From: an uncultured Lachnospiraceae bacterium
GTDB lineage: Bacteria; Bacillota; Clostridia; Lachnospirales; Lachnospiraceae
Length of the DNA stretch: 20,398 nucleotides
Direction of reading: 5' to 3'
NCBI GenBank assembly: GCA_900544445.1
Contig: UQVK01000067.1
Coordinates: 1-20,398, forward strand
How positions within the stretch are numbered: the first letter of the stretch is position 1; each line of letters opens with the position of its first letter. The translations under genes were made by a program, and so were the position numbers. Positions 8,545-15,359 of this stretch are shown piece after piece. Below the pieces are notes generated by a model. The model was not told the origin of the DNA, made no database searches, and saw only the letters and a program-made list of their open reading frames with translations.

Positions 8545-9387
8545 ATGAGGCAGAAACAACATGCTCCGCACACTGCGCCGCCTGTGATATGTGGGAAGAA
8601 AAGAATTCCGTTTGCGTGGTTTCTGGCGGGTGCGATAATGGCCTTATTCGCGTTTGCTGCCGCAGGATGTGTAAAGCGGCCGTCGGAGCAGACTGCTCAG
8701 ACGCAGCCGCAAAGCTTTCCGGTGCTGGAGGCGCTGGATGGAGAACGGCTGCAGGAGGCGAAGCAGATGACAGCCCGCTGCTGTGTCCGTCTGGATGTGG
8801 CAGGGGAAGAAGCGGAATATTATGGAAGCGGCGTCGTGTGGGATGAGAGAGACGGCCGCCTGATCATAGCGACCGCAGGACATCTTCTGAAAGAAGGAGA
8901 GGTTCTGCGCGTTGTTTTTTATGACGGGACGGTTACGCCGGGCAGAACCGTCGGCATCAGCGCTTCGCTGGATGTGGGCTTTGTGGAGGCGGAGTGGCCG
9001 GAAACGCCTGCGGAAGCTGACACAGATGCGGAAATACCCGCTCTCGTCAGCCTGCACCAGCGCAGGTTTGATACGCTGGACGCTTACAGCCCTCTTTTTG
9101 TGATGGCATCCGCGCCGGATGGATGCGCAGACCTGACTCTGGAGGCCTCTCTTCTGGAAAGAGCCTGGTACCGGGAAGAATTCGGCAGCGATGTGATGAT
9201 TCTTTCCAGCAGCGCACAGGAGGGGGCCTCCGGAGCCGGTGTTTTTGACGGATGCGGAAACTTTGTCGGACTGGTTCTGGGCGGAACTCAGGGGCAGACT
9301 GCCGTCCTTTCCATGGAGCAGGTGAATCAGGCCGGAGCAGAAATCTACGGCTCCCTGCGCGGGACGGAAGATTATGAAGCGGAGTGA
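8545..9387 (+). CDS. Trypsin-fold serine protease-like lipoprotein
   Basis: Predicted secreted, membrane-anchored serine protease-like protein. A cationic N-terminus (GKKR) precedes a hydrophobic segment at about residues 22-40 and a lipobox-like AAGC with Cys42. After a Gln/Thr-rich spacer, the trypsin fold shows a plausible triad: H113 in ATAGHLL, D143 in SLDVGFV and S229 in EGASGAGVFD. The serine motif is GASGAG and not the usual GNSGGP, so activity is uncertain. No PDZ domain is present, unlike HtrA/DegP, and 280 residues is short. The ATG at 8545 is used because GGAG lies 6 nt upstream; the in-frame TTG at 8533 lies inside the T-tract after rnpB. Only 20 nt separate it from the RNase P RNA, so it may depend on read-through from the rnpB promoter. 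Confidence 0.8.
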   Translation: MRQKQHAPHTAPPVICGKKRIPFAWFLAGAIMALFAFAAAGCVKRPSEQTAQTQPQSFPVLEALDGERLQEAKQMTARCCVRLDVAGEEAEYYGSGVVWDERDGRLIIATAGHLLKEGEVLRVVFYDGTVTPGRTVGISASLDVGFVEAEWPETPAEADTDAEIPALVSLHQRRFDTLDAYSPLFVMASAPDGCADLTLEASLLERAWYREEFGSDVMILSSSAQEGASGAGVFDGCGNFVGLVLGGTQGQTAVLSMEQVNQAGAEIYGSLRGTEDYEAE

Positions 9388-9406
9388 ACAGCTGTAATTG
9401 AAAGGC

Positions 9407-9436
9407 TGCTGTTCGCTGGCTTGCCGGTGAACAGCA
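9407..9436 (+). terminator. Hairpin terminator candidate after the protease gene
   Basis: TGCTGTTCGCTGG (9407-9419) and CCGGTGAACAGCA (9424-9436) form a 13-bp stem with two G-U pairs and a CTTG tetraloop. The following ATTTGAGAATTTG is only a weak U tract. It is placed 20 bp after the stop codon and before the next promoter, which supports a terminator role. Confidence 0.55.
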
Positions 9437-9464
9437 ATTTGAGAATTTGATTCAGTAAGGCGCG

Positions 9465-9504
9465 TTTCCCGGCGGTTGACAAGAACGGGAAAACGGGGCA
9501 AAAT
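9465..9504 (+). promoter_or_regulatory. Promoter of the metal-homeostasis cluster with overlapping inverted repeat
   Basis: TTGACA (9476-9481) is the exact -35 consensus and is followed after 17 bp by CAAAAT (9499-9504) as -10. A 7-bp inverted repeat, TTTCCCG (9465-9471) and CGGGAAA (9486-9492), flanks the -35 with half-sites 21 bp apart, about two helical turns. This is where a repressor could bind. The sequence does not look like the Bacillus Zur box. The leader also has a small GCCGCC/GGCGGC hairpin at 9546-9562 just before the ribosome binding site. Confidence 0.65.
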
Positions 9505-9578
9505 AAGAAGAGTGCCAGAAACAGACGTTTGTGTCTTTGCATAGAGCCGCCTGACCGGCGGCAGAAAGGAAAGAGGAA

Positions 9579-10706
9579 ATGACAAAAATCGATATCGTAT
9601 CGGGCTTTCTCGGAGCGGGAAAGACCACGCTGATTCAGAAGCTGTTAAAAGAGGCTCTGGCCGGAAGCCAGGTGGTTCTGATTGAAAATGAGTTCGGAGA
9701 GATCGGTATTGACGGCGGATTCCTGAAAGAGTCCGGAATCGAGATCAAGGAAATGAACTCCGGCTGCATCTGCTGCTCTCTGGTAGGGGACTTCGGAACC
9801 TCCCTGAAGGAAGTGATGGAGACCTATCATCCGGACCGTATCCTGATCGAGCCCTCCGGTGTGGGCAAGCTTTCGGATGTGATGAAGGCGGTGGAAGATG
9901 TGGACATGGGAGGTGAGATCACCTTAAACAGTGCCGTTGCTGTGGTGGACGCTTCCAAGTGCAAAATGTACATCAAGAATTTCGGAGAATTTTTCATTAA
10001 CCAGATTGAGCACGCCGGAACGATTATCCTGAGCAGAACGGACGTCGCCAGTCCGGAAAAGGTGCAGCAGGCTGTGGATCTGATCCGGGAGCACAACAGC
10101 AGGGCCGCGCTGATCACTACGCCCATCGTCCAGCTGGACGGAAAGGAAATCCTGAAGACCATCGAGGATGGCTCCGATCTGGAGAAGGAGCTGATGAAGG
10201 AAGTGCTGGCCCACAGGGAAGAGGAGCATGATCATGAGCACTGCCACGATCACGACCATGAGCACCATCATCACGATCATGAGCACCATCACGTTCATGA
10301 CGGGGAAGAGTGCGCCTGCGGTCATGATCATCATCACGATCACCATCATGATGGAGAAGAATGCTGCTGTGGTCACGACCACGGCCATGAGCACGATCAT
10401 CATGACCACCATCACGGCCATCATCATGCGGATGAGGTGTTCACAAGCTGGGGCATGGAGACACCCGCATCCTACTCCAGAGAAAAGGTGGAGAGCATCC
10501 TGAAGGCTCTGGAGAACGAGGAAAAGTACGGCTTTGTGCTTCGGGCAAAGGGAATGGTACCCGCCGGAGACGGCACCTGGGTTTACTTTGATTATGTTCC
10601 GGAAGAGAGCAATGTGCGGGAAGGAAAGCCGGACGTGACCGGAAAATTCTGTGTGATCGGTTCCAAACTGAAGGAAGATGCTCTGAAGGAGCTGTTCACG
10701 GCCTGA
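9579..10706 (+). CDS. CobW/COG0523-family GTPase with His-rich metal-binding linker
   Basis: G3E-family P-loop GTPase thought to act as a metallochaperone, most often for zinc. The P-loop GFLGAGKT is at residues 9-16 and the COG0523 hallmark metal site GCICC at 62-66. The Walker B-like segment ILIEPSG is at 88-94 and SRTD at 152-155 takes the place of NKxD. Residues 217-283 form a low-complexity linker with about 34 His, many Asp/Glu and six Cys, including two copies of a DGEECxC-GHDH unit. A CobW C-terminal domain (about 287-375) follows. Length of 375 is normal for the family once the linker is included. GGAAAGAGGAA precedes the ATG. It is first in a run ending with a ZnuABC-type importer, which supports a zinc role; no cobalamin genes are near. 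Metal identity is inferred. Confidence 0.92.
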   Translation: MTKIDIVSGFLGAGKTTLIQKLLKEALAGSQVVLIENEFGEIGIDGGFLKESGIEIKEMNSGCICCSLVGDFGTSLKEVMETYHPDRILIEPSGVGKLSDVMKAVEDVDMGGEITLNSAVAVVDASKCKMYIKNFGEFFINQIEHAGTIILSRTDVASPEKVQQAVDLIREHNSRAALITTPIVQLDGKEILKTIEDGSDLEKELMKEVLAHREEEHDHEHCHDHDHEHHHHDHEHHHVHDGEECACGHDHHHDHHHDGEECCCGHDHGHEHDHHDHHHGHHHADEVFTSWGMETPASYSREKVESILKALENEEKYGFVLRAKGMVPAGDGTWVYFDYVPEESNVREGKPDVTGKFCVIGSKLKEDALKELFTA

Positions 10707-10709
10707 TTG

Positions 10710-10777
10710 GAACGCAGACAAGTCGCGCAGCGACCTGCGTTCATGAGCATGGAGCAAAGCGGAATGCTCATGAACGC
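10710..10777 (+). repeat. Alternative-hairpin element between the two GTPase genes
   Basis: Two hairpins share one strand. Hairpin 1: GAACGCAG (10710-10717) pairs with CTGCGTTC (10735-10742), with an inner GTCGC/GCGAC stem. Hairpin 2: GCGTTCATGAGCAT (10737-10750) pairs perfectly over 14 bp with ATGCTCATGAACGC (10764-10777), loop 13 nt. The shared GCGTTC makes them mutually exclusive. Only TTT follows, so neither is a good intrinsic terminator. It may be a REP-like intergenic repeat or an mRNA processing or stability element. Confidence 0.65.
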
Positions 10778-10812
10778 TTTACATGGCAGCGAGTGGAGGA
10801 ATGGTTGAAAAA

Positions 10813-11748
10813 ATGAAACCTGTATATATCATCAATGGCTTTCTGGAAAGTGGAAAGACGGAATTTATCACTTATACGCTGGATCAGCCCTATTTTCAGA
10901 TCAAGGGAAAGACGCTGATCATTCTGTGTGAGGACGGCGAGAATGAGTATTCGCCCGCCCTTTTAAAAAGAAGTAATTCCGTGCTGGAGCCGGTGGAGAG
11001 CGAGGCGGACTTCACGCCGGAGCATCTGCTGGAATTTGAAAAGAAGTATAAGCCGGAGCGGATCATCATTGAATACAATGGCATGTGGAATTTCAAAAAC
11101 ATGAAGCTGCCCTGGCACTGGCGGGTGGAGCAGCAGATCACCACAATCGACGCTTCCACATTTTCCACTTATTTTACGAACATGAAATCCCTCCTTGCCG
11201 AGATGCTCCGCAAGTCCGAAATGATCATTTTCAACCGGTGTGACGGACTGGACGAGCAGACGCTGGCGGGTTACCGCAGAAATGTAAAGGCGGTGAACCA
11301 GCAGGGAGAGATCATTTTTGAGGATCAGAACGGCGAGATCAATCAGATGTTTGAGGAGGATCTTCCGTTTGACTTAAACAGCGATCCCATCGTCCTGGAC
11401 GACATGGGCTATGGTATCTGGTACATCGATTCCCTGGACAGCCTGGACCGGTACGTGGGGAAAAATATCCAGTTCACCGCCATGGTCATGAAGCCGGATG
11501 GATACCCGAAGGATCATTTCATCCCGGGGCGGATGGCGATGACCTGCTGCGCGGAGGATATGGCGTTTTTGGGATATGTCTGCGTTTATCAGGGCGCAGA
11601 GGATCTGAAGGAGCAGGACTGGGTGAAGGTGACGGCCCGTGTGGAAAAGGAATACTGGGCGGAGTACGGCGGGGAAGGTCCCGTGCTGCACGCCAGCAGT
11701 GTGATAAAGACAAAGGCCCCGAAGGATCAGGTGATCAGCTTCGTATAA
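10813..11748 (+). CDS. CobW-like GTPase fused to a DUF1980/TIGR03943-like C-terminal domain
   Basis: Second P-loop protein of the cluster, 311 residues. The N-terminal part resembles CobW: YIINGFLESGKT (P-loop 9-16), Walker B-like ERIIIEYNG near 82-90, and FNRCDGLDE at about 140-148 as the guanine-specificity region. The CxCC metal motif of COG0523 is absent. The C-terminal 110 residues (about 200-311; FTAMVMKPDGYPKDHFIPGRMAMTCC, then GYVCVYQG and DWVKVTARVE) resemble the soluble tail of TIGR03943/DUF1980 proteins. That family is often encoded with a partner permease, and its hallmark TCC is here at C245-C246. The function is unknown; a metal-linked role is inferred from context. GGAGGA abuts ATG 10801 too closely, so ATG 10813 (spacing 13) is preferred; both are in frame. 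Confidence 0.85.
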   Translation: MKPVYIINGFLESGKTEFITYTLDQPYFQIKGKTLIILCEDGENEYSPALLKRSNSVLEPVESEADFTPEHLLEFEKKYKPERIIIEYNGMWNFKNMKLPWHWRVEQQITTIDASTFSTYFTNMKSLLAEMLRKSEMIIFNRCDGLDEQTLAGYRRNVKAVNQQGEIIFEDQNGEINQMFEEDLPFDLNSDPIVLDDMGYGIWYIDSLDSLDRYVGKNIQFTAMVMKPDGYPKDHFIPGRMAMTCCAEDMAFLGYVCVYQGAEDLKEQDWVKVTARVEKEYWAEYGGEGPVLHASSVIKTKAPKDQVISFV

Positions 11749-11781
11749 GCCAAAGGGCCGGGCTCTGTCAGGGAGGAAAGA

Positions 11782-12564
11782 ATGGCGGCGGAAACGCAGA
11801 AAGAACTGGAACAGCTGAAAAAGAGATTTCTGGATCTGGCGGAAAAATCCTACAGACAGAACGTGTTTGCCTTTACCGGTTTTCTGTCCCTGGCGGAACA
11901 GGACGCGCTTTGGGAGGCGATGGGAAAAAACGCCTTCTGTCCCTTTTCGCTGTGGGGCGGAAATGAGGACTGTGAGAGGCGGATGGCCCGTTTCGGATCT
12001 GCCGAAGAGCTGGGTTATGAGGAGGATTTTCCCATTGCGGCCCTTAGGATCAGCCCTCTTTCCGAGAAATTCTCGGAGGATTTTTCCCACAGGGATTTTC
12101 TGGGAGCTCTGATGCACCTGGGAATCGACCGGAGCACGGTGGGCGATATTTTTCTGGAGGGAAAGCACGCATGGATTTTCTGTACGGAAACCATCGCGCC
12201 CTTTATCTGTGAAAATCTGGATCGGGTGCGCCATACCTCTGTGCGGTGTGAGCAGATCGATAAAAATGGCGGAGCCGTACAGTGGCCTGCGGCGAAGCAG
12301 CCGGAGACCGTCCGTCTGGTGGTGAGCGCTAACCGGGCGGATGCGGTGGCAGCGAAGGTGTTCAATTTGTCAAGAAGCCGCAGCCTGGATCTGTTCCGGG
12401 CTGGAAAGGTCTATGTAAACGGCAGACTGTGTGAAAACAACAGCCTCACCTTAAAGGGGCAGGACCGGGTGAGCGTCCGGGGCTTTGGCCGCTTTGTTTT
12501 TCTGGAGGAAGGGGCGGAAACGAAAAAAGGAAGGCTGGGCGTGACGGTGGGAATCTACCGGTGA
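11782..12564 (+). CDS. ylmH: YlmH-family S4-domain RNA-binding protein
   Basis: RNA-binding protein of the YlmH family, which has been linked in Bacillus to ribosome-associated quality control and to the division gene cluster. The conserved family segment RDFLGALMHLGIDRSTVGDI lies at about residues 103-122. The C-terminal S4 domain is at about 182-245 (SANRADAVAAKVFNLSRSRS, then FRAGKVYVNGR). Length of 260 is typical. The GGGAGGAAAG ribosome binding site precedes the ATG, 33 bp after the GTPase gene. Its usual neighbours (ylmE, ylmF, ylmG, divIVA) are missing and it sits inside the metal cluster instead. That may be simple operon mixing and need not imply a metal function. Confidence 0.92.
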   Translation: MAAETQKELEQLKKRFLDLAEKSYRQNVFAFTGFLSLAEQDALWEAMGKNAFCPFSLWGGNEDCERRMARFGSAEELGYEEDFPIAALRISPLSEKFSEDFSHRDFLGALMHLGIDRSTVGDIFLEGKHAWIFCTETIAPFICENLDRVRHTSVRCEQIDKNGGAVQWPAAKQPETVRLVVSANRADAVAAKVFNLSRSRSLDLFRAGKVYVNGRLCENNSLTLKGQDRVSVRGFGRFVFLEEGAETKKGRLGVTVGIYR

Positions 12565-12601
12565 CGGCCATCCGGAATACGGAAAGGAAAATGGTGAGGG
12601 A

Positions 12602-13603
12602 ATGTATCATTATACGGCTGTTCAGTGGCTTTTCTTTTTCTTCTTTTACTGCTTCTTCGGCTGGTGCTTTGAATCCACCTATGTTTCCATCTGTAAGAGA
12701 AAATTTGTGAACAGGGGCTTTATCCGCGGGCCTTTTCTGCCGCTGTACGGCTCCGGTGCGATCATGATGCTTCTGGTATCCGCTCCGGTGCGGGACAATC
12801 TGGTTCTGGTTTTCTTCGCCGGCTGTATCGGGGCTACGGCGTTGGAATATGTGACGGGCGTGGTGATGGAGGCTCTTTTCAAGGTGCGCTACTGGGATTA
12901 TTCCCATAAGCGGTTCAATTTTCAGGGGCAGATCTGCTTGAGTTCCTCGCTCTGCTGGGGAGCGCTTACGGTGCTGATGACACGCTTTCTGCATCCGGCG
13001 GTGGAACGGCTGGCGTTTCTGATTCCGCCTGCGGCCCTGACCGCTCTTGTGACGGTGGTGCTGGTCTGGTTTTCTGTGGATTTCGCCTTTTCCTTTCAGG
13101 CGGCAATGGATCTGCGGGATATTCTGGTGCGGACCGAGCAGGCCAAAAAGGAGATGGAGCGCATGCAGAAACGGCTGGATGTGCTCATAGCTGTTGCAGG
13201 GGATGAATGGGACAGCAGAAAAGAAGCCTTTGCGCAGCGTGGCGCCCAGAAGCGGGAGGAGCTGTTTTCCGGTATGGAAGAGCTTCTTTCCGGCATGGAG
13301 GAGCGGTTTGACGCACTGAGAAGGGCGCTGCCCGCATCCGACATTCTGAAGGAAAAGCGCGGAGAGGTGATGGAGCTCTGGGAGCGGTTCGTTGGAAACA
13401 GAAGAGTGAGGGAAGAAAAGCTTGATGCTTTCCTGAAGGGAATTAACCGGCGCAGACTGCTGAAAACGAACCCCACCATGACGTCAAAGCGGTTCCAGGA
13501 AACGCTGGACGAGCTGAAAGAGGCTGCTGCGGAATACCGGAAAGGTTTTTCCTGGAAAGGTTTTTCCGAGGAGTCTCAGGAAGACAGGAGAGACGAAGAT
13601 TGA
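12602..13603 (+). CDS. CmpB-type (PF06541-like) membrane protein with C-terminal coiled coil
   Basis: Integral membrane protein of the group annotated as putative ABC transporter permease type CmpB. About five hydrophobic segments occupy residues 7-25, 48-62, 66-90, 118-138 and 145-170. Family signatures are visible: FGWCFEST, NRGFIRGPFLPLYGSGA, LEYVTGVVMEALF and WDYSHKRFNFQGQICLSSS. The remaining residues, about 175-333, are charged and helical with likely coiled coil (RTEQAKKEMERMQKRLDVL), facing the cytosol by the positive-inside rule. No ATPase partner is adjacent apart from ZnuC, which already has ZnuB as its permease. The molecular function of the family is not established. The stop overlaps the next start by 4 nt (TTGA), so it is translationally coupled to the zinc-binding protein gene. 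Confidence 0.82.
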   Translation: MYHYTAVQWLFFFFFYCFFGWCFESTYVSICKRKFVNRGFIRGPFLPLYGSGAIMMLLVSAPVRDNLVLVFFAGCIGATALEYVTGVVMEALFKVRYWDYSHKRFNFQGQICLSSSLCWGALTVLMTRFLHPAVERLAFLIPPAALTALVTVVLVWFSVDFAFSFQAAMDLRDILVRTEQAKKEMERMQKRLDVLIAVAGDEWDSRKEAFAQRGAQKREELFSGMEELLSGMEERFDALRRALPASDILKEKRGEVMELWERFVGNRRVREEKLDAFLKGINRRRLLKTNPTMTSKRFQETLDELKEAAAEYRKGFSWKGFSEESQEDRRDED

Positions 13604-14595
13604 GAAAATTGCTGCAAGGGATGCTTATGATCGTATTCACAGCCGGCCTGTTTCTGACCGGCTGTACGGCTGTGCCAAAGGAGGCGGAGCCGGCGCCTGA
13701 CGGGAAGGAAAAGGTGCAGGTGGTTACCACCATTTTTCCGCCCTGTGATTTCGTGCGGCAGATCGGCGGAGAATACGTGGAGGTAACCCAGCTTTTAAAA
13801 CCGGGCATGGAGGCCCATTCCTATGAGCCCTCCCCGGCTGACATCATCCGGATTACGAAGAGCGACCTGTTTCTGTATGCGGGAGGCGAATCCGACGTCT
13901 GGGTGGAAGAGGTTCTGGACGGGAACGACGCGCAGGTGACGGCCTGCAGCCTGCTGGACTGGGTGGATCCGCTGGAGGAAGAAACAGCGGAGGGCATGCA
14001 GGTGACAGGGCATCATCACGAACATGAAGAAGGGGAGACGGACGGCGTGCATCTGGAAGAAGCGGAGTATGACGAGCATGTATGGACCTCCCCGGTCAAC
14101 GCGAAGCTTCTAGTGGAAAATATCCGGGACATGCTGATTTCCATCGATCCGGAACGGGCGGACATCTATGAAAAGAACGCAGCCGCCTATCTGGAGGAGC
14201 TGGACGCACTGGATGCGGATTACCGGGATATGATCGGAAGCGCAAAGAGGAAGGAGCTGGTATTCGGAGACCGGTTTCCCTTCCTGTATCTTGTCCGGAC
14301 CTATGGACTGGAATATTATGCCGCATTTCCCGGCTGCAGCGGGGAAACGGAGCCCAGCGCCGCGACCATCGCCTTTCTGACCGATAAGGTGAGGGAGGAT
14401 GGAGTTCCCGTCGTATTTCATCTGGAGCTGTCAAACGGCAGGGTGGCGGACGCCATCGCGGAAGCGGCGGGGGCGGAGACGGCCATGCTTCATTCCTGTC
14501 ACACGCTGACTGCCGAAGAGGCGGAACGGGAAGAAACCTATGTGTCGCTGATGCGGCAGAATCTGGCGGCCCTGGAGCGGGCGCTGAACGACTGA
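13600..14595 (+). CDS. znuA: Zinc/manganese ABC transporter substrate-binding lipoprotein (ZnuA/AdcA-like)
   Basis: Cell-surface binding protein (cluster A-I fold) that delivers metal to the ZnuBC importer. The signal peptide MRKLLQG plus hydrophobic core ends in lipobox LTGC with Cys22. Metal ligands in the N-lobe are H73 (MEAHSYEPSP) and H160 (YDEHVWTSP). A flexible His/Glu loop at about 136-152 (TGHHHEHEEGETDGVH) is typical of zinc importers. In the C-lobe, the usual His of the HxAFGY segment is replaced by D224 (FGDRFPFLY), a variant form of the site. ETEPSAATIAFL and ELSNGRVADAIAE are conserved. The start is TTG at 13600, overlapping the preceding stop. AGGAG lies upstream and the Arg-Lys n-region needs this start; ATG 13621 would lose it. 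Length is 331 residues. Zinc preference is inferred from the His loop. Confidence 0.9.
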   Translation: MRKLLQGMLMIVFTAGLFLTGCTAVPKEAEPAPDGKEKVQVVTTIFPPCDFVRQIGGEYVEVTQLLKPGMEAHSYEPSPADIIRITKSDLFLYAGGESDVWVEEVLDGNDAQVTACSLLDWVDPLEEETAEGMQVTGHHHEHEEGETDGVHLEEAEYDEHVWTSPVNAKLLVENIRDMLISIDPERADIYEKNAAAYLEELDALDADYRDMIGSAKRKELVFGDRFPFLYLVRTYGLEYYAAFPGCSGETEPSAATIAFLTDKVREDGVPVVFHLELSNGRVADAIAEAAGAETAMLHSCHTLTAEEAEREETYVSLMRQNLAALERALND

Positions 14596-14645
14596 GGCGG
14601 CTCTGCCTGCGGTTCATTGCCCGCCAAAATATAAGGAGAAATCGG

Positions 14646-15359
14646 ATGTCTTTGATCACATGCAGCAACCTGTCCTTTTCCTATGAAAACCAGACGGTGG
14701 TTTCCAGCCTGAATTTTCAGGTGAACGAGGGGGACTATCTGTGTATCGTAGGAGAAAACGGCACGGGAAAAACCACCCTGATCCGGGGCCTTCTCGGCCT
14801 GAAAAAGCCCTTCGGAGGCCAGCTTCTTTTCGGGGACGGCCTGAAATCCACCCAGATCGGCTATGTGCCTCAGCAGGACGCGGTGCAGAAGGATTTTCCC
14901 GCTTCCGTCTACGAGGTGGTGCTTTCCGGCTGCTTAAACAGCCGGGGGCTGCTTCCCGGCTACAGCGCGGCGCAGAAGAAGCGGGCCGGAGAGAATCTGG
15001 AGCTTCTTGGCATAGCGGATCTGAAAAACAGGAGTTTTCAGGAGCTCTCAGGCGGTCAGCGCCAGCGGGTGCTTCTTGCCCGTTCCCTTTGCGCGGCGGA
15101 ACGCCTGCTTCTGCTGGATGAGCCCACCACCGGACTGGATCCCCTTGCCATCGATGAGTTTTATGAGCTGATGGATGTTCTGAACCGGAAGCGCCACATG
15201 ACGCTGATCATGGTATCCCATGCGATCCGGGAGGCGGTGGAGCATGCGGACCACATCCTGCATCTGTCTCAGGAGGGAAGCTTTTTCGGGACGACGCAGG
15301 AGTATGAAAACAGCGGGGTCGGAAAGAAATTTCTGGGAGAGGAGGGCGGACACCAATGA
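14646..15359 (+). CDS. znuC: Zinc ABC transporter ATP-binding protein (ZnuC-like)
   Basis: ATPase subunit that powers metal import on the cytoplasmic face. All ABC motifs are intact: Walker A GENGTGKT at 36-43, Q-loop PQQD at about 75-78, signature LSGGQRQR at 134-141, Walker B LLLLDEPTTGLD at 154-165, and the switch His192 in MVSHA. Length of 237 residues is typical of the metal importer class. The ATAAGGAGAAA ribosome binding site is well placed before the ATG. It lies 50 bp after znuA, and its last codons overlap the znuB start by 4 nt (ATGA), so the permease is translationally coupled. No separate promoter is visible. Confidence 0.95.
   Translation: MSLITCSNLSFSYENQTVVSSLNFQVNEGDYLCIVGENGTGKTTLIRGLLGLKKPFGGQLLFGDGLKSTQIGYVPQQDAVQKDFPASVYEVVLSGCLNSRGLLPGYSAAQKKRAGENLELLGIADLKNRSFQELSGGQRQRVLLARSLCAAERLLLLDEPTTGLDPLAIDEFYELMDVLNRKRHMTLIMVSHAIREAVEHADHILHLSQEGSFFGTTQEYENSGVGKKFLGEEGGHQ

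Noticed and set aside
9465..9504. Zur box or cobalamin riboswitch before the CobW-type gene
   Set aside because: No TAAATCGTAAT-type palindrome and no conserved cobalamin-aptamer core is present; the leader is only about 70 nt.
9924..10757. A minus-strand frame with Met/Val-rich stretches opposite the His-rich linker, resembling membrane segments
   Set aside because: The hydrophobic look arises from the complement of CAT/CAC/GAT repeats (ATG/GTG/ATC); no start signals.
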